DNA of 64,000 nucleotides. Source: Sipunculus nudus. Taxonomy: Eukaryota > Annelida > Sipuncula > Golfingiida > Sipunculidae. Location of the stretch: NCBI GenBank assembly GCA_026874595.1, contig CM049321.1, forward strand, positions 1,610,479 through 1,674,478, given 5' to 3'. The notes beneath the pieces were generated by a model that was given only the letters and a program-made list of their open reading frames with translations, searched no databases and was not told where the DNA came from. Below, in pieces: positions 1 through 14,900 of the stretch. The number at the start of each line of letters is the position of its first letter. Position 1 is the stretch's first letter. A program made the translations under genes and the position numbers.

Positions 1-204
1 AAGTGTGGTCATGGTAACAAGCATTCAAGGCTAAGTCAGGTAATATCTAAGTGCTCCTGTCCAAAATACTCCACACAGTTCAGCTCTACTTTCACAAACA
101 GTGAAAGTAACTGTTCATGCCCTTTAATCATAAAACATGATTTCCCATAGTGGAATAGAAGTTGTTTCTCAAGCACAACAGGATAATTATGGTAATTAAC
201 TAAC

Positions 205-453
205 CTGGAGAGCATGGCCCATTGGGGTTAATGAGTCCGTATCCATTACAGTACTCGCCGGGGTTGCAGTCACGACACTGAGACTGAGCCTGTAGACCTG
301 TGGTGTTGGAGAATGTGCCGTTCGGACACTGGTATGGGTTCTGTGTGGCCACGGGGCAATAGTATCCCATGGGGCACAGCTCTTGGTCCTGGCGTTTAGA
401 GCCTACTGGGCAGTAGTAACCAGCGTCACATGGGCCAACCACAGCCGTCAGAC
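205..453 (-). CDS. Exon 60, last visible exon of the giant repeat gene
   Basis: 83 codons, phase 1 in and out, acceptor tttag after 453 and donor gttagt before 205. Carries GPCDAGYYCPVGS, CPMGYYCP, CPNGTFSNTTGLQAQSQC and CNPGEYCNGYG. It aligns with exon 17 of supermodule 2, which shares the GLQAQSQC string, so it sits about a quarter of the way into supermodule 6. The gene must continue to the left of the window; bases 1-204 are intron with nothing recognisable. Confidence 0.93.
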
Positions 454-2892
454 CTAAACAATATATCAAGTTTATATAGCATGAGCGAAATCATAAAAGA
501 GATAATAAATACATATTTCACTTATCAACATCTAATCTAATATTATTCATTCTTTTAACTAACATCTTATGAATACTTTAGATTTACTGTCTTAGTTTAC
601 TATATTTTGCCATCTATGAATACCTTTAAACCAGATAATGGCTTGTTAACAACACACATGCACATTTCTGTATACATGTTATTTTTAAAGCATAATGAAT
701 TTATCTTATCCATCTGATCTCTCAAATACAACAGTTCCTTGGATGTTTACTACACCTGCTTTAGATGTTGTGACTGTATAAGCATCTTTGTGCTTGTCTG
801 TTACAAAGGCTGCAGCTAGACTGATAAGAGAATATACAGCTTTTACAGACGAGAGGTACATAACTGATATTGGTCCACTCAGCAACATATGACCTTTCAT
901 GGTCCAAGGACTATTGAAGTATTTATACAACACCACACATATGCATTTGAGTTTTTCATGTACATCTACTGAGTGATCAAGCATAATACAGAAGGTGGAG
1001 AGACAGGGGGGAAATGATTGGTTGTCAATTTATCACATGCACTTGATCAGTTCTCCACTGCACATGCACATGAATCTTGTCAGAATTCAACATGTAACAA
1101 TCAGTCTTTCCACTTGCGCAATATTATTAGAATATGTCTTTTTCATTAATTCAATGACACAATCATAAAAGCCAAAACACAAGTGAATTTGATGTCATGA
1201 TAGCCAAGGGAACATATTACTTTGGCAACATTACCTGTCTGGTTACAGTAGTAGCCTCCAGTACAGTTAAGACACTGTGAGGTTGTTGACAGTGTTGTTG
1301 TTGGGCTGTAGGTTCCCTCGGGGCACGGTTCTGGCTCAGCAGTGCCCTCTGGACAGTAGCTGCCTGCTGGACACACATCAGCTGTTGATCCTAAAATAAA
1401 AACATTTCGAATAATTAAAAGCAAACATCAATTACTATCAAAATGATAAAATATTAACTACCATAACGCTAGAAAAAAATTCCCTTCTATAAAGCAGATA
1501 AAAACATGAACTACCATAAAGTTGATAAAACAAGGGACCCATGGGTCACGGCGCTCAGCTGATCATGATTGGACTATAAAATATATCACCATTGTGATAC
1601 TATACTGAGTAGATAAAGCTTAGAATATCATGGTCATGTTGGGCTTTTATAAAGGAATATAATGTAATATGTGAGTAAATGATATATGAAATAACCTGAC
1701 TGATGGATTAATATGGAGTAAAATATAGTGGTTTATTTTTTATTTATTTGGGAGGGGTCGAAAAAAGCAATTTATTTGAGCAAATATGAATGCAATGACA
1801 GTATGCTAAGCAGTGGTATAATGATGATAAGGCTATTTGTTGAAGGATCTATAGTGTATGGAAAACTGCAAGAGTTCAATTTGACAGATACAAGGTTATG
1901 ATTAACTATGCTGATGAGGGGATTTATGAATTTGTGACTGTAGGACATAATATCTTGACAAGATCGGTCTTGACAAGGTGCATTATTTTGATGCCCCTCA
2001 CGTCTACATATTACACAATATTGACATAATTTCTGGCATGTACATAGGTACCTATCGACAAATGGTCAACAGTACTAAACCACCTGGAAGGTTAAAATCT
2101 TAAAAATATGATGAAATGTAGATAATGTTTTGGAGGAAGAGGTAATCTGGGCCATGGTTGGTTTATATGATTGAAGAAAATGTTGCAAATAATATTTGAG
2201 ACCTGACCATGCCTTTCCATTGGTTACCTTTTTGATAAGCTGTTGACAGTTCAACAGTTTACACATTTGTCTGATGAGATCCAATTTATTTGGTAAACCT
2301 TTTTTTTATCAATTTTATGATATGTATACAGTTGCCATAACGTCCCCATTCCACAGGTGCAATGACTTGATGGGGGGGGGGGGGTGTTATGATCAGAGTT
2401 ACAATGCCTCTGTCTCTCTGTAGATATTTTCTTTAATTATTAAATTTTATGCTATAGCCATAGAACTATTGTTCACAGTGCCAAGGAGCAAAGCCTCAGT
2501 GGGATGAAGAAGGGGATGGTGAGAGTTACAACACCCTTGCATATACATACAAGATATGAAATTGAATTCAACAGTGCTTATAAAAAAAAAGTTTATTAAT
2601 GAACATTAAATATTTAAAACAGACAGAAAGATGGAGAAACAAAGCAAATAATTTTTTTCCCCATTCCACTGAGCCAAGAAAAAATTAACAATATTTGCAT
2701 TTATTCCTTTTTTTATTACATAATTTTAATCCAAGTTTCCGAATGTTACTATAAATTTACAGTATAACATACATGTTATTGTGAATATTTTAGTTGATTC
2801 GCATTTCTAAATTGCATCAACATTTATAGCTAATGTATCTAGTTTATAGTACCTGTCAATAGAATGGGATGGAGGGAAGAAGGGAGGCAATT

Positions 2893-2937
<45 letters not shown>

Positions 2938-5900
2938 GAAAGATGGAGAAAGAAAAGAGAAAAAGCAGAGGAGAGAGAGAGAGAGAAAGAGAGACCTAGA
3001 CCGCCAGAGAGAGAGAAAGAGAGGCTCTCTGGTAATTACTGCCTGACCCAGCCTGACCCAGACACTCACAGTGGCAGTAGGTCAGACCTGAAGGTGTTAT
3101 GTAACTGCCCAGTACACTGCATTTATACTGATCTGATGTAAACAATGAAGACATGGTACCTGGAAACTTGAATAAAATCTGCAGTTTTTGATCGATTGTT
3201 TTCAAATTTCAGATTTTAACAGATGAAATGTTAATGCGTACATGCTATGAAAATTAAATCCACAGCACTAACAGGAAAAATTTGAATATTTATATTTTTT
3301 TAAATGGTATCAGGAAAAAAAGAAAAGTATTCTCAGCTATAAAACTAATACATGTGTTAAAATTAATCCAAGGATCAAAACACCCAATATATCATACCAG
3401 GAGCAAACTGGAGTTGGGAATGTTTAATTTTATGAACTGAAATAAAGGACCAGCAATTAAATTTTGATTATTTAGCCAGTATCATGTAACAACTGATACA
3501 ACCATGAGTTATAAGTCAAACAAATTAAAATCTTTAATGAGCACTTGTCTGAGTAATATTTTAAATTTTTGACACATTTATTTATTATTTTAATTTTGTA
3601 ATAAATATAAACCAACAAGTTAAACACCTGGAAAAGACCTGGAAATTTAGATTAATTTAATATAATCAACTGCATCCTTGTCTATCATTATCTTGCTTCA
3701 TATAATCCCTAATAGTAAACAACAATTTATTTTAATTATTTATTTTTAATTTTTATGGTTGAAATGAAAAATACCCAATGGTGACTGCATGGTGTCATTT
3801 GAAATACAATTTTGGCCATCCATGGAAGATCCATAAATGATCAGTTATTGCAAGGTACTCCCCTGTAACTCATTAACTATAAATTCCTTTTCCATTTATT
3901 TTTTTTAAGTTCTTATCATAGACCAAGAATTAAAAAAAAAAGTTTATTAATATGTTTATGGCCTAAACAAATACTAGTGGAGGGGGTTGGACAGTTAGAT
4001 CCAGTTGAAGCCACCCAAGAGCTGGCTGGCTGCAGAGTGCCTCCCTTCAAGCATGCATAATTGGCCTGAAAGGTCAATGTGGGGACATAAAAGAGGGGCT
4101 TCAGTACAGCCAAGGTGTGATATGGTCTCATAAAAACTTTCATAAAAACTAGTTTTTGACCAATTCCTTTTATAACTTCAGAACTGAGAAGCTAAAATCC
4201 TTACGTGTGCAAGATATGAAAATTAAATCAACAGTGCTTACAGGGAAAAAACATGCCATGGCCAAATTTGGGAAAAATTTAAGGTACTGATCTTATATTT
4301 ATGCTAATAACTTATAAAATTTGAAAAATTCAGAACTAATTTTGGGAATACAATTGAATCTTGATTAAATAATGTTATATCCCTGGCAAAAAATGTCTAC
4401 CTTCAGCAATTTTCATGTTAAGAGAGTAAATATATTTCTTGATTTTTTACAAAGTGCATTATGTTTGGGCCTAGAACTTAAAACAATTACACAATAATGA
4501 CATCATTCCTGGCATATGCATAGCGAATGTATAGAAAAATATGTATATTATATATGATCAAAGTCAGATCAGTGGTTTTGATATGAGGCAATCTTAAAGT
4601 GTAACAATGGGGTTTTAATGGAAAAATGAAGTTTTTTCTTAATATCTCGAGGGAATGCAGTCCTAGTGACCAAACTTTTAGTATGGTAGAGGATTTGGGG
4701 GACATCTAACTGTATGCAAAATTTAAGGAACTTAGAGCTGAAGCTGGGGAGCTGAGCTCTAGTAATCTGCATAACACTAGCTTGATGTAAACAATATGTG
4801 ACATGGTGCTTGAAAACTTGAATAAAATCTACAGTTTTTGATCAACTGGTTTCAAATTTTTTGTTTTAACAGTTGCAATGGTAACAAAAACATGCTTTGA
4901 AAATTAAATCCACAGCAGTTACAGGAAAAAAACGTGCCATGGTCAAACTTGGGCAAAATTTAAGGTACCAATTTTATATTTTTGCCAATATTTAAAAAAA
5001 TTTAACAGATTTTGATCTAATTTTTGGTATACAATTAAATTTTGAATATTTAAAGTAGTATTACTGAAAAAAAATTCCTAACTTTAACACTTTTGGTCTT
5101 AAGTGACAAAATATCTTTCCTCATTTTTTTACAAAGTCCATTATGTTTGGGCCCATAACTTTTTTAAATTTAATAATACAGACTTAATTTCTGGCATGTA
5201 CATAGGAACCATATAGAGGAATATTTATGGTAGAAATGAAGAAAACCAGATGAGTGGTTTTGATATTAGGCAGTCCTGAAGTGTGAAAATAGATTTCTAA
5301 TAAAAAATTGAGGTTTTTCCTTAATATCTCGAAGGAACGAAGTCATATTGACCCAATTTTTGGCATGGTAGGAGATTTTGGGGACATCTAACTGTATGCC
5401 GAATTTCAGATTCGTAGGTCCAATGGTGTCGAAACGTGCCAGTCTTATGTACGGACAGACAGACGGACGGACGGAAGGACGGACAGACAGACGGACTGAC
5501 GACGGACAATGGACCACAACTATAGCTCAGATGACTTATAGTCAGCTAAAAATTAATTTACCATATAGCTGATAAAAAACTGCCATAAAGCTGATAAAAA
5601 AATTTCATTAACATAAAACTGTTAAAAAACTGAACTACCATCAAGCTGATAAAGAAATCAAGCACATGGCTCTTTACTGAAGCATTAGATCGACTAACAG
5701 ATGAATGTCTAAAACTAAAAATGATAAACTGCTCATCATTAATTATTATATATGCAAGTACATATTATTATCATACATCCCTTTTAACAGTTAAAAAATA
5801 AGGTACTCTGCAGAGCTACCTTTGCTGGCCAAGATTTAACACTGTTTAACCTTACCGTGGTTAGGTGTTGTGATGTTAGCACCAATACGACAGAAGTAGC

Positions 5901-8900
5901 CGGGAGCACATGGACGTGGTGGGTAGGCGAGACCTTCCATGTCACAAGCCATACCCCCAACACAAGGTGTACACTGAGCAATGTCTGTCAGACCTGTCAA
6001 TCAAATGACATTTATCCATTTAATATTAAATTTCTTATAGATTTGATTGCTTATTATGTGACTATATAAAATCATTATCAACCTGGATAATACTATAACT
6101 GAGCATACAATGTTTATAAATGCATACCACAAATCTACAAAGCATGTTGCCTGATAATTTCAGTAGATCGTTGTTTATCCAAACAGCTCAGGGGGCAAGA
6201 TTTATCATTCAGATAAACAATTTTTCAGGGTTCACCATGATCGCAAACCTACTGCCAGGTACCAGATTTTATCAGTTACTGACACAAACAAGATTATGAA
6301 GCTAATCCATAACAAACTTTAGCAACAACGTTTTTGTTAAGTCTTTCATCACTTTAATTGATATATTATGTTAACTGCATTAAGATTGTTGCTAAGGGGC
6401 CCTTAAAAATCAGAGTCAGTTATCATATCTTAACATTATGCCTGGCTTGCTGGGGATAAGATGTTCTCTTATATCCCCTTTTGGAATTGTTTTATTGTTT
6501 CTGATAAACGATCATTTTTCAATTTTGGAGAAAAATCTTTTAATATAAATTGTGTTTGGTAATATGAGGTTCCATTGTAACCACAACTGACTGCATTACC
6601 ATCATACTTTGAAAAAAACATCAAACCTTTACCTAACTTTCAGATGAATATATCACCTGTATTTTAGCAGGCTCAAGGTTTTTGATAATATTTCACCTGT
6701 GTTGTTATAGACCTGTTCCTAGGTGCAAGTGTTTTTATAATGACTAAAGTGACAAGAAATCATGTATGATAAGCACTGTCAGCAAACCTATATAGTCAGT
6801 ATGGATGGTCTTGTATGTAAGTACCTGTTCTGTTGTTGAATGTTCCCTTTGGACAGGGGTATTGCTCTGCATATTCTGTTCCGTTAAGGCAGTAGTACCC
6901 TTCTGGACACTGGTAGGCTCCATACCAAGTCACTGGACCATACGTAGCGTTACAGTAGAAGCCAGCTGGGCACATGTTGCAGTACCACCTGCCAAGGGTG
7001 TCCTGGAAAGCAACAAATAAAATTTTACATACACATGTATACACATTTCTCAGACAGCTTGACCTTAACCAACACTAAGTACAGTATAACCCAATTAATT
7101 TACCACTGGTTTATTTGCTAAACCCACATACTACATAATACAACACTGTTTACTGTCCATTTCCCTTGACTATTAACCAGACATGGTGCCAGCCACTTAA
7201 CATGTGTTTAACTGGCCCCTTAGTCATGTTGCTCACATTACCTGCCATTTTCCTGGCAGCAATAATGACAGTTAAGAGTTCAGTATTACATGACCAATGG
7301 TTCATTTACTCAAGCCAGGATTAATTGCCCTAGGCTAACCTTTTACAATATCAACACCAGTGCTTATTCATCACCTTCAACAACTGGTAATACATAAGTG
7401 TGCCATTTGTATGAATAGCTCAGGGAACAAGGTTTTTGTTCAGATAAACTATCATTTGGATAGACAGTCATTAAGATTAACAATTCTGCATGAGACTACA
7501 CAAAAATTTACTGCTGCCAAGAGCAAGACATTATAAGAGACTGATATATACAAATTAATAAACTAGCCTAAACCAAATGTTTGCAAACTATATTTGTTGT
7601 TACATTTCCATCAATATAATTAAGGTATCATGTTAAATACATTAAAATCTGGGAAATCAGCACTATTTATCCCTGCTAATAGCTGAACCTGTGTTTGAAC
7701 AATCTTTCATCACATTTTTCAGATTGTTTTTACCTCAGTCTTCGGATAAACAATCAAATTTTTGGTTCTCAGTTTTTAATTATTGATAAATGATTTTTCA
7801 GATTAACAGTGTTCAGATAATTGAGCCTCTTCTACAATTCCTGCTGGCTACATAACAAGGTTATAATATACTTAAATTTGTACTCGACTCACCTGGTAAG
7901 TTCCTGATGGACAGGGGGCAGGGTCACCAACACCCTCCAGACAGTAGTGGGCCTGGGGACAGGTGTAGTTACCCGGGGTAGGCGTAACTTGACCGACAGG
8001 ACAGTAGAAGCCCTGTGTACAGTTACCAGATGGGTAGGCAAGACCTACAGTGCCACAGTATTTACCTGGGGAAAAAATAATGGAGAATTGAAAATCAACA
8101 AGTTTGTGTAAAAATGTTTATATCTCATTCTGAAAACATAATCATGCAAAACATGTTAATGTTATGTCTATGTTCCAAAGTCTAGCATATATGATTATGA
8201 AATTTTAACAGGAATTAAAACAGACTGGGAGAAACAGTATTTTTTATGGCACATATATTCACAAAAAAATCTTACTTCAAAGTACTATTAAGATATTTCA
8301 TCATAATTACAAATGAATTTTTTTAAGAGATTCAAGAATGTTGAGTGGTAATTGCAGACACCAAATATTCAATTTGACACACACACACACACACACATAC
8401 ACACACACACGACTAAAAAGTGCCTAACTTTGAAATGTAGTTTCAGTGTGTGTAACAGTTATAACTAATATCACACTTACCCTTGTCACAGATCTTACAG
8501 CTTGTAACAGCAGAGTTTCCTGTGGAGTCAAGATAATAACCACTGTCACAGGGTGTTGGTGTCACACTGCCATTAGGACAGTAGTTACCCATGGGACAGA
8601 TATCACCAGTGACGCCATCTGTTGGGCTGTGCACAGAAGCTCCAAGTGTACAGAAGTAACCTGTCAATGTCCAAATAGTTGAAAGATTATGACTGGATAG
8701 AAGATTAATGTCTATAAGGTATGTACTCATAATATGAAAACTACAGGCACCATTCTATTTCTTCATACCTGATGGGGTCTTTCAATATCACAGGAACTAC
8801 AACTAAAAGTGATACCTCAGTAGCTTATCAGTGCCATCTGGGGTTCATGTCTGACACTATTCATTCATTTAAATGTTTCATGATACATCACACAGGTGCT

Positions 8901-11900
8901 TGAATCACACAGCTTTGCGTAAGAGAACTGATCTTCAGATATATCCAGTGAAACCTTGTTGTATCAAACTCGCTTAAGTCGAATACCTCGCTTATGTCGA
9001 AGTTACTGAGTAAATATTCCAGACAACTCTAGTTAAATTATAACCAAATAAATCTGCTTGTGTCAAACCTCAGATGTTGTAAGGTTTTCTGAGAGTCCCT
9101 TCAACTTTGACACGAGGTTTCACTGTATTTTATATATCAATTTACATATAAAAGATATTTCAAGTATAGTTCTTTTCCTTTTATTTAAAATGTTACACTG
9201 ATTGCTTTATAGCTGGTTCCAATAAGCAAAAGAGGTTTTACTGTATATAACAAATCATTCAGTTGTGAAAGATCTTTTATCAAGGATTCTAATCCTACTT
9301 CAAAACCATTTTGTGACTTAAAAAAACTTTTCTTTAAGCAACATAACCATATAGCACTAAAGACTTTGCAAAGACTCTGGTATACCTCATGGACATTCTA
9401 ATGGAATTTCTAAGCATTGTAATGCTATTCGTTGTTCAATCAGTCCTTTCATACTGACCCTGATTGCATTCGGCTGTTGGAGCAGCAAGTCTTTCCGTGG
9501 CACAGTACATGCCTGGGGTGCAGTTCGTTGGGGCCACGCTGCCTCCCGGACAGAACGTTCCTGGATAACACTTGCCACCCTCTGGTGGGTTCGTTGGCAT
9601 GGGCTGGGTGGCGCCACTGGTGCAGTACCATCCTTCACTGTAACAGAACAGTCATCATAACATTTAATGTAAAATGACATCAGAACTTTCAGCATTTATT
9701 ATGCATATATTTTAACCTGCCTTATATATCATGTGAGGAACATGATCTTGAATCTAAGATTTTTGAGATAGTTGATGATGTTACTTTTAGAAAATTTTTA
9801 AGCTTTTAAACAGCAGGGAATAATCCTAAATCAAGTCTATATTACAGTATTACAGTGATATTTTTAGAGTTATTATAAGAGTATCCTTGATGTTTTTTTA
9901 ACCTCTGACTTTTGTTTCTAAAATAATTAAACTGAATACCTTGAAATCTATAATATTTAAATTAATGTGCAAGGTTCTAGATTCTGAGATACATTTAACA
10001 ATATCTCAATTGATATTATACAAAGAACAGAAGTATTTCAAGTATTTGAATGAGTATGCAAAATTAAAAAAAAAAGTGGAAATGAAATAGACATCTTCCA
10101 CCTCACTAGGGACATCTGTTGGCGAAGATTGACACTAACAGTTCGGGTGAGCTATATAATTTAAAAAAAAAGATTAATTGCTATATCTCAAATTTTGAAA
10201 GCAAAAGAATCCTGTCTTATCATTAATAATATGGTTGCTGTCCTCGTCTGTAGCATTATAATATTGGCTTAAAGGACCTGCACTGTTATGTGCAGTGCGC
10301 ATGCTCGTGGAAAAGGTCTATTCATCCATGTTTCTTTATTAAACATCCAATGACAGAGATTGATAGTACAACAATATGTCACATACCTGCAGTTACTGGT
10401 GGGCTGGTCAAGGCCGTTCCCCATACAGTACATGCCCCCAGTACAGGGCTTGCAGGCTGTATCATTGGTCTGGTATGACAGAGGGTTGAAGGTGCCACTG
10501 GGACATGGGAATTCGTCCGACCGCGTGGTTCCTGCCGGGCAGTAATGACCGGTCGGACATGGCTTGTCTGTGAAGTCCGTGGAATTACCTAGACAGTAGT
10601 AGCCTGCAATTATAATAAGAACAAAAATATATCTGTGTCAAATTAAGAATAAAAATTCAATTATTTCCACTCAGCTGAAGCTGCACTGCTATCAAGTATG
10701 GTTTTCCATAAATTCACATTCTCTTGTAATAAACTATATTAATATTTCACCGATAACTCCTTGCAAATACTTGAGATAAACAGTTCCCTCTAAAGCCACA
10801 CCACATGACCTGTGTCCTTGGCCCCAGTTACTAATTATCCTGCATTTTAAGCCTTATCTCTATTTAAAGCCTCACACTAATTGTCTGCGATTTCCTCAAT
10901 GGAGGGAGACCTGGAACACACTATTCTTTATTCCCTTTGAGTATTCATGTTTGAGCTGTTTCCCAGGACACACATTCTGTATGATTATTCTGTTTGAACA
11001 AGTTCATACCTTCTGGGCATGTCTTGCAGGTCCACTCTCCCTCTAGGTCCTGGTAGGTACCAGCAACACATCCCTCAGGATATGTGGATCCCAGCGGACA
11101 CTTGTAACCACGAGGACAGATGTCTCCGTAACCTGTAACAGATATTTAAATCATGACCTGTAACCACCATAAGGGATACCACCTAAGATGAGACTGAGTG
11201 TTAAATATACGGAATATATATGGAATTTCTGTAAGCATGAAAACAATACTGATGAATTCCAAACGGATGAAGTTCAGCTAGATGATTTCCAAATTTGATA
11301 TCTGCATCTGTTGAACTTGCACATGACCTAGTATTAAATTGTAGGAATAAATACACTGCAAAGGTCTTGAGAGTATGGAAATGAAGTTATCCATGGGCAA
11401 CTGACAAACAAGAAGATAAAGTTATTTCCAAGAAATTTGGAAATCATGACAGTCAAATGACAAAACTTTCATGTGTTGTTTTTGGCAGGCCATGACCATA
11501 TCATTGCACATTACACTCATTACACATAAGTTTAACTGCTTCATGCTATGTAGAGTATGCCTGTTTTACACTTGTTCAAACCCATGACAGTGACATTCCT
11601 GGACATACGCCAACTTCCTGGTCATGATACTCAGCAAACCCAGTTAACAAAAGCAGTGGTTAAGTGAACTGAATTACAGAACAATGTAGCCTGACTACTG
11701 CATAAAAGTAAAGTACAACAGAAGTGAGCCCAGAAGATATTGGTAAAAGGATTTTAAGGGGCCTATTTCAATATCTGGTGTTAAACAACTAAATATAACA
11801 CCTTGAACCTTTTATGAAAATAGGCCAGGAAATGCTGACCCCACTGACAGGCTGTTCATTTTATTTACATCCACATGTTTAATAATTCTCTTCATTTTGT

Positions 11901-14900
11901 TTATACCCACATTTTCATAACATGTAGGGGCCCGCCAAAATAATCCAAACAGGGACATCTGGCGACTAGTCCGACAAACCAGAGTTTTGCAAAAGGCGTT
12001 TTGCAAGTATTGACCTGTCAACTTCTGCACATATGCAACAACCATTTAAAATATGTTTCTTTTCATTTGTCAACATTTCTGTGTCTATTAATAACTTCTA
12101 GATAAATAAATTCAGACGTCCTTACAGTGGCATTACAAGAACTTTCTGACCAGGAATCACCCAGAGTTCATTAACATGTACACAGAGTAAGCCAAAAATC
12201 ACAATAAAAATCTATAGGAAGATAGATGAATAGCTGGATTAACGTACCTGTGTGACCACCAATGAGTGGGCAGGTTGGGGGCCAGGTGGTGTTGGTGTTA
12301 GCGTGGTGCGGGTTGCCTCTGTCCACCCCTGATTCACAATAATAACCAGCAGCGCAGACACCCGTGACGTTAGTTGCAGCTTCAAGGTCACAGTAGAAGC
12401 CTCCATCACAGTCACGGCATTGTGTTACCTGTAAATAATGTCAATATAAAGGACTCAATATCTGTAAAGGAGATCTGCAGATTTCTTTTTTATAGGGTTA
12501 TATAAAAGAAGATATTAAATATTACTTTTTAAAAACATGATAGTTTACACAATTTAAATCTCAAATCTCTGTGCAGGTTCGTCAAATCTGCAAGTCATTT
12601 ACGTTTCAGGTTTGAAGCATTCAAAATTTGTAAATTTTTCATTTGAAGTGCACAATTTTCAGGTAAGATTTGTTTGCATAATATGATAAAAGAATATGAA
12701 CTAAAATATTCCTTTTCCTATTTGAATATTTCTTTTTGTTGTAAGGGCTTGAACCATATCAATTAAAAACCCATCCTGAGTTAAAATATTTAATAAGATT
12801 TTTTATTCCTACTTCAATACTACAATACAAAATCATAACAGTCTCTGCTGATAATTCAGTCTCTAGGCATGAAATAGAAAGTTTTAATATTATACTTAAA
12901 CTGTAGTCTGACCTTGAAGAGGTTCTTCTGGTTGCTGTAGGTGCCTTTGGGACATGGCTGCCAGTTCAGGTGTGTTCCGTTGGCGCAGTAGTAACCCTCT
13001 GGGCAGTCATGGTAACCAGACACTGGGTTGCCAGCAGTAACGTTTTCTGGCAGACAGTAGTAACTGCAAAGGCAAAAGACATATGCCTATAATATAAACA
13101 CAAATAACTTACATTCAAAGTTAATTAAGACTTTGGGAGTATTCATCATTTGGAAATAGTGACAAAAAGAAAACATTTACAGAGAGTTTCATGAAAATCC
13201 ATAACATTCTTGGGACATCATCACAGTGCTACCAAAGTCTGATGACCTCTGACCTCTGCATGGATTCTACCAAGCATCAAACTTAGATGAGATATTATAC
13301 TGGATGATATTTCTGTTGAGTTTAATCCAAGTCCACCCTATCCCTGGTAATTAACTTATCGCAGCGACCTCAGAGGGAAGCCTGGTGATCTCTGACCTCG
13401 TGGATTTTGATGAGGGAAGTACTTAGGTGAGATAATCTAATAGTACAGGCGAGTTTTGTGAAAATCCATCAAATCCCTGGCAAGTTACTGCAGCACCACT
13501 TCAAGTTAACAAAAGGTGAGACATACAGACGCTGCCAATAATATAACTCATCTCAGGTGGGCTTAGAAAATAAAAAATCATCAAAGAACATCATAATCAC
13601 CAAGAAGCACAAGAAAATGGTCAACATGTCGACTTACCCGTCAGGACAGATGTCACAGTCCCACATGCCCGTCCTGTTGGTGAAGTAGCCAGGAGCACAG
13701 GACTTTGGTACATCTGACCCCTGTGGGCAGTGCAGGCCGATTGGACATATCACTGGGTTGGGAACATTGGAACCTGAAAGACAACATTCCATGGTCAAAT
13801 TAAACGGGGAAAATGACATTCCATTACAAAATTTTCAATAACTAAGATTTGTTAAAAGTTAAAGGGTGACCCATTTGTACTTAAATAAGTAAGTACAAAA
13901 GATATCTGTAAAATAAAAGATAAGGTAAGGTAATAAAATAAAGGTAAGTAACATTCACATACTTTCCTACTTGTCTGCTTATCTTCATTCTATTTCCATT
14001 ATCTCAGAAATTAAGAATTTTTAATTATTTACTGGACCTGCTTTGCTCACCTTAGCTATACAAGTGTACATGTTATGATACACACTTTGAGGTCAATCAT
14101 TTTTTCAACAAATATAACATAAGGGTACAATACAACTGACCATTTTCTATTGCTGTATGCTGATAACTAACAAGTGACCCATGGGTCATGACGCTCAGCT
14201 GCCAAGCATGACCTGTGACATCATGGACTGAGATTCACAACTTCCAGTCAAATTTTGAAGAATCAATTTGCCAATTTGTTGAAAATTTTCTATGACAACA
14301 GAAATATATATCACCTATGTCTGGTTAAAACACAGTGAATTGATGGTCTGAGGAAAATGCATGATTGTTAAGCTATCAGGAACTATTCCAACAGCTTGCT
14401 TGAAACCTGTCAGTCTCAAAGGAACACCACAAAGGGAAAATATAAGATCAAAATATATAGCAAAAATCAAGGAAATACATGCAAGAATTATTGAGAACCA
14501 GGTGCTTCTGTATGAATTTTTATTCAATACAAGCCAACTGTACTGCACTTTTATAAATGATGGTAATATTTTTTCAGAAATATTTGACCCAATCCTTTAC
14601 AAGATTACATAAATATACATCCAACTGCATTCACTTTAACTGTTCTTGAGATAATATGATCAAAAGGAATTAAAAGATGGTTGCCTGGTGGCCATATTGG
14701 ACTTCTGACAAGTCTGAAATCAGACAACAAACATTCTCTAAATCGGACCAAACATTAAAGAAAAATTACTGAAACTGCACTGAAGAAAGAATTTCCAAGG
14801 TGGCTAACTGGCAGACATTATGGATTTCTGACAAGTATGACATTTGATTTCCCACATTCTCCAATAAGAGACCAAACTTGGGCAAATTATCCAGTAATGA

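Larger units (their letters stand above)
1531..5556 (+). mobile_element. Long interspersed repeat, copy A (palindromic start, ACGG tract near end)
   Basis: Begins CAAGGGACCCATGGGTCACG, continues into CTCAGCTGATC, and ends after a (ACGG/ACAG) tract with ATGACTTATAGTCAGCTAAA. Bases 1531-2060 match 58883-59400 nearly base for base over about 530 bases, and 3130-5500 matches 62660-64000. Inside, a unit of about 682 bases is tandemly duplicated (the CATTATGTTTGGGCC string at about 4457 and 5139). No transposase or reverse transcriptase frame is visible, so it looks non-autonomous. Class is uncertain; bivalve microsatellite-bearing (pearl/CvA-like, Helentron-related) elements are one comparison. 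The exact ends are estimates. Confidence 0.7.
1391..5855. other. Large intron between exons 58 and 59
   Basis: 4,465 bases without coding potential for the gene. Most of it is the repeat described at 1531-5556. Supermodule 6 reads straight through the exon 58/59 junction when compared with supermodule 2, so no exon is missing here. Confidence 0.85.

Noticed and set aside
2864-3141. Plus-strand Arg/Glu-rich and minus-strand Ser/Leu-rich open frames
   Set aside because: They translate a (GA)n purine tract inside a repeat; low complexity in all frames and no splice or start context.
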